DNA from: Cylindrospermum sp. FACHB-282
GTDB taxonomy: Bacteria; Cyanobacteriota; Cyanobacteriia; Cyanobacteriales; Nostocaceae
Direction of reading: 5' to 3'
Length of the DNA: 53,534 nucleotides
NCBI RefSeq assembly: GCF_014697195.1
Contig: NZ_JACJRJ010000044.1
Span: 1 to 53,534 of the forward strand
Each line of letters opens with the position of its first letter. Position 1 is the stretch's first letter. The notes under the pieces are model-generated. The model did not search any database and was not told where the DNA came from. It was given only the letters and a program-made list of their open reading frames with translations. Positions 51,566-53,534 of the stretch are shown one piece after another. The position numbers and the translations under genes were made by a program.

Positions 51566-53070
51566 TTGTAATTATTGGCGGCAGTCTTGCCGGACATTCC
51601 GCAGCCTTAGCTGCAACCCAACTACATGCCACAGTCGCCTTAGTAGAACCGAAAATCAACCACGGGTTGATTCATCACCACACACTAAACGAAATCGGCA
51701 AAATGGTGCAGCAGTTGCATAATGCGGTAAATCTTGGGATTCATCCCTCACAGGCTAATACCATACCAGAAATTTATCTTAACGGAGCAACCCCCCCCAC
51801 CCCAGCCTCCTCAGAAAAATCGCCAATATCTACGGATTGGTCAAAAGTGATGCTATCTTCTCAAGGGATAGTTTCAAATCTTGCAGAACTAAATTCTCCT
51901 GCCAACCTAGCCGCTTTAGGGGTGGACGTCATCTTTGGCAATGGTCAATTTCATTCTTCACCCCAACTAGCTTTTGCTGTCAGCGATGCCTACGACGGGC
52001 TACGCCAACGCCTATTACACGCACGCACCTATTTGCTTGCTGGTGGTTCAAGTCCAGCAATTCCCAAAATTGACGGACTACAAGCCACTGGCTACCTCAC
52101 TCTAGCTAATATTTGGCAATCCCTAAAAGAACCAAACCCGCCCCAAAATTGGGTAATTATGGGTGGTGTCCCCCAAAGCATTGAAATTGCTCAAAGTTTA
52201 GCGCAGTTAGGTTACAGCGTCACCCTGATAGTTAAACACCCCTATATTCTTTCCTCTATTGACCCAGAAATAGCCCAGTTGCTTCAGGCACAATTAGAAG
52301 TTGATGGCGTGCGCGTCCTGACCCAAACATCAGTAACCCAGGTGCGGCGAATTGAGGGTAAAAAGTGGATTCAAGCAGGAGATAAAGCAATTGAAACTGA
52401 TGAAATTTTAATAGTAACTAAACAGCAGCCAAATCTAGAATCTCTAAATTTGGCAGCAGTAGGTGTTAAATGGCATCAGCAACGCTTGCTGGTAAATGAT
52501 AAACTGCAAACCACTAACCGCCGTATTTACGCCTGTGGTGATGTAATTGGTGGTTATGACCTTGCTAACATCGCCAATTATGAAGCCAGCATCGCTCTGA
52601 AAAATGCCCTCTTTTTCCCTAGAACTGCCGTTAATTATCAATGCATACCTTGGGCGGTATTTACTCAGCCGATGCTAGGGCAAGTAGGTTTGACTGAAGC
52701 GCAAGCCAAAGATCAATTTAGTCAAGATAAAGTTTTAGTTTTACGAAAATATTTTAAATCAGTAACAGCATCTCAACTCCGAAGCGAAATTACGGGTATT
52801 TGTAAAATAATTGTTCTCGAAAATGGGGAAATTTTGGGAGCTACCATATTGGGGGCAGAAGCGGCAGAATTAATTAATTTGATTGCTTTGGCAATGTCCC
52901 GAAAAATTCCCGTCAAACATTTAGCAAGTTTATTTCCTGCCTATCCCAGTTTTTCAGAAATCATAGAACAAACAGCAGGAGAATGGAGCAAACAACGGCT
53001 AAATAGAAACACCGCCCTGCAAGACCTTCTAGAAGACTTTTTCCAGTTTCGCCGCGATTGGAATTTGTAA
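51547..53070 (+). CDS. FAD/NAD-dependent oxidoreductase lacking redox-active cysteines
   Basis: A 507-residue flavoprotein of the disulfide-reductase fold. FAD motif VVIIGGSLAGHSAALAA (near residues 7-23), NAD(P) motif VIMGGVPQSIEIAQSLAQLG (about 198-217), second FAD block RRIYACGDVIGGYDLANIANYEA, and a C-terminal dimerisation domain. Where glutathione or mercuric reductases have the Cys-x4-Cys pair, this protein has INHGLIHHHTLNEIG without Cys, and the terminal HxxHPTxxE is replaced by LFPAYPSFSE. It may act as an NADH oxidase-like or electron-transfer flavoprotein. Start codons come from an STRR; residues SDAYDGLRQR come from another repeat. Confidence 0.88.
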   Translation: MTIDYDVVIIGGSLAGHSAALAATQLHATVALVEPKINHGLIHHHTLNEIGKMVQQLHNAVNLGIHPSQANTIPEIYLNGATPPTPASSEKSPISTDWSKVMLSSQGIVSNLAELNSPANLAALGVDVIFGNGQFHSSPQLAFAVSDAYDGLRQRLLHARTYLLAGGSSPAIPKIDGLQATGYLTLANIWQSLKEPNPPQNWVIMGGVPQSIEIAQSLAQLGYSVTLIVKHPYILSSIDPEIAQLLQAQLEVDGVRVLTQTSVTQVRRIEGKKWIQAGDKAIETDEILIVTKQQPNLESLNLAAVGVKWHQQRLLVNDKLQTTNRRIYACGDVIGGYDLANIANYEASIALKNALFFPRTAVNYQCIPWAVFTQPMLGQVGLTEAQAKDQFSQDKVLVLRKYFKSVTASQLRSEITGICKIIVLENGEILGATILGAEAAELINLIALAMSRKIPVKHLASLFPAYPSFSEIIEQTAGEWSKQRLNRNTALQDLLEDFFQFRRDWNL

Positions 53071-53315
53071 TTAGCACTAGTACAGCGTCATCCGTGACAG
53101 GTTAAGGAAATTTTACATTTTGATGCCTTTAGGTAATTTGGCTTAACCATCTGGCAACTAAAGATTTGAGATTGGGGATTTTTGTGGGTAAATGCAGTTA
53201 TCAAAAATCTAGCTAATTCTCCTCAATCCTACTCATTTTTATAGCTATATAAGAATAATGAGTAAGTTTTTTGAACTTGGTTTTAAGAAAGCTATTCTCA
53301 CAGTATAATCAAGTT

Positions 53316-53534
53316 ATGAAGCTAGTTGAACGTCATATCATGACCAAAAACCATCCTTTCTGGTCAGACATTGACCACAAGGCTTTTTTGTCTAAAAATT
53401 TGTTTAACTTAGCTAATTACTATTATCGTCAATATTTCTTTCAACACCACCAGAAACTAAACTTTAATCAACTCTATCACCAATTGTCTCAAACCGACGA
53501 CTACAAAGCTTTACCAACAAAAGTTAGTAAGCAA
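53316..53534 (+). CDS. tnpB: TnpB, RNA-guided nuclease/transposon accessory protein (partial, N-terminus)
   Basis: The first 73 codons (MKLVERHIMTKNHPFWSDID..., CFLSKNL-like AFLSKNLFNLANYYYRQYFF, NQLYHQLSQTDDYKALPTKV) match the N-terminal domain of IS200/IS605/IS1341 TnpB proteins. The gene runs off the right edge of the window, so integrity of the catalytic RuvC domain cannot be judged. No tnpA lies upstream within the window, so the element would be tnpB-only or use tnpA in trans. The 245 bases before it hold no other gene; TATAAT at 53304-53309 is a possible -10 box. Confidence 0.9.
   Translation, partial: MKLVERHIMTKNHPFWSDIDHKAFLSKNLFNLANYYYRQYFFQHHQKLNFNQLYHQLSQTDDYKALPTKVSKQ

Overview
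The window reads as chromosomal DNA of a filamentous, probably heterocyst-forming cyanobacterium (Nostoc/Anabaena-like). The grounds are the photosystem II peptide gene psbY, a phytochrome-type kinase, the fused panC/cmk gene, a pilMNOQ cluster, frequent HIP1 palindromes (GCGATCGC) inside genes, and heptameric STRR repeats between genes. No rRNA, tRNA or CRISPR array was recognised. The accessory content is small mobile DNA (IS200/IS605 ends, tnpB remnants, a MITE family), not a large island.

Layout. 1-1082: an IS605-type end beside a condensation-domain gene that looks truncated. 1330-3075: RNA ligase RtcB interrupted by a mini-intein at its metal-binding cysteine. 3472-6384: a minus-strand MoxR/DUF4350/DUF4129 module, then a DUF2243 membrane protein and a NADAR N-glycosidase with a duplicated 3' end. 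8002-10746: a large bilin-sensor histidine kinase with GAF-PHY-GAF-kinase order. 11110-14492: MltA-type lytic transglycosylase, a conserved cyanobacterial protein, a tnpB remnant and a PHP phosphoesterase. 14821-19158: purM, a small conserved protein, a repeat-rich stretch with two MITEs and an IS605-type end, a convergent PIN/ribbon-helix-helix pair, and Fe superoxide dismutase. 19755-27593: panC/cmk, RlpA, glutaminase, a broken gene, another MITE, and an SLH/GHL10 surface protein.

27744-33993 holds a nucleoside transporter beside an amidohydrolase, a cysteine hydrolase, a cupin and an amidase. This looks like a scavenging module for a nitrogen-rich organic compound whose substrate I cannot name. 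34570-40899 has methionine aminopeptidase, a cupredoxin remnant overlapping a two-lobed M16 protease, a VOC protein, a TIGR02652-like protein and a gamma carbonic anhydrase homologue. 41037-42628 has psbY and folC, followed by five 93-bp tandem repeats. 43114-49541 has a sugar-binding lipoprotein divergent from pilM-pilN-pilO-pilQ, the inner-membrane platform and secretin of type IV pili. 50042-53070 has an HU protein, a CobD-like aminotransferase and a flavoprotein of the disulfide-reductase fold without redox cysteines. A TnpB gene begins at 53316 and runs off the right edge.

The most distinctive signals are the RtcB intein, the knotless phytochrome with an extra two-cysteine GAF domain, the four-copy MITE family (two copies exactly 103 bp with a near-perfect hairpin core), repeat DNA recruited in frame into several proteins, and the recurrent survival of only the 3' parts of tnpB genes. 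I did not identify a clearly new defence or biosynthetic system.
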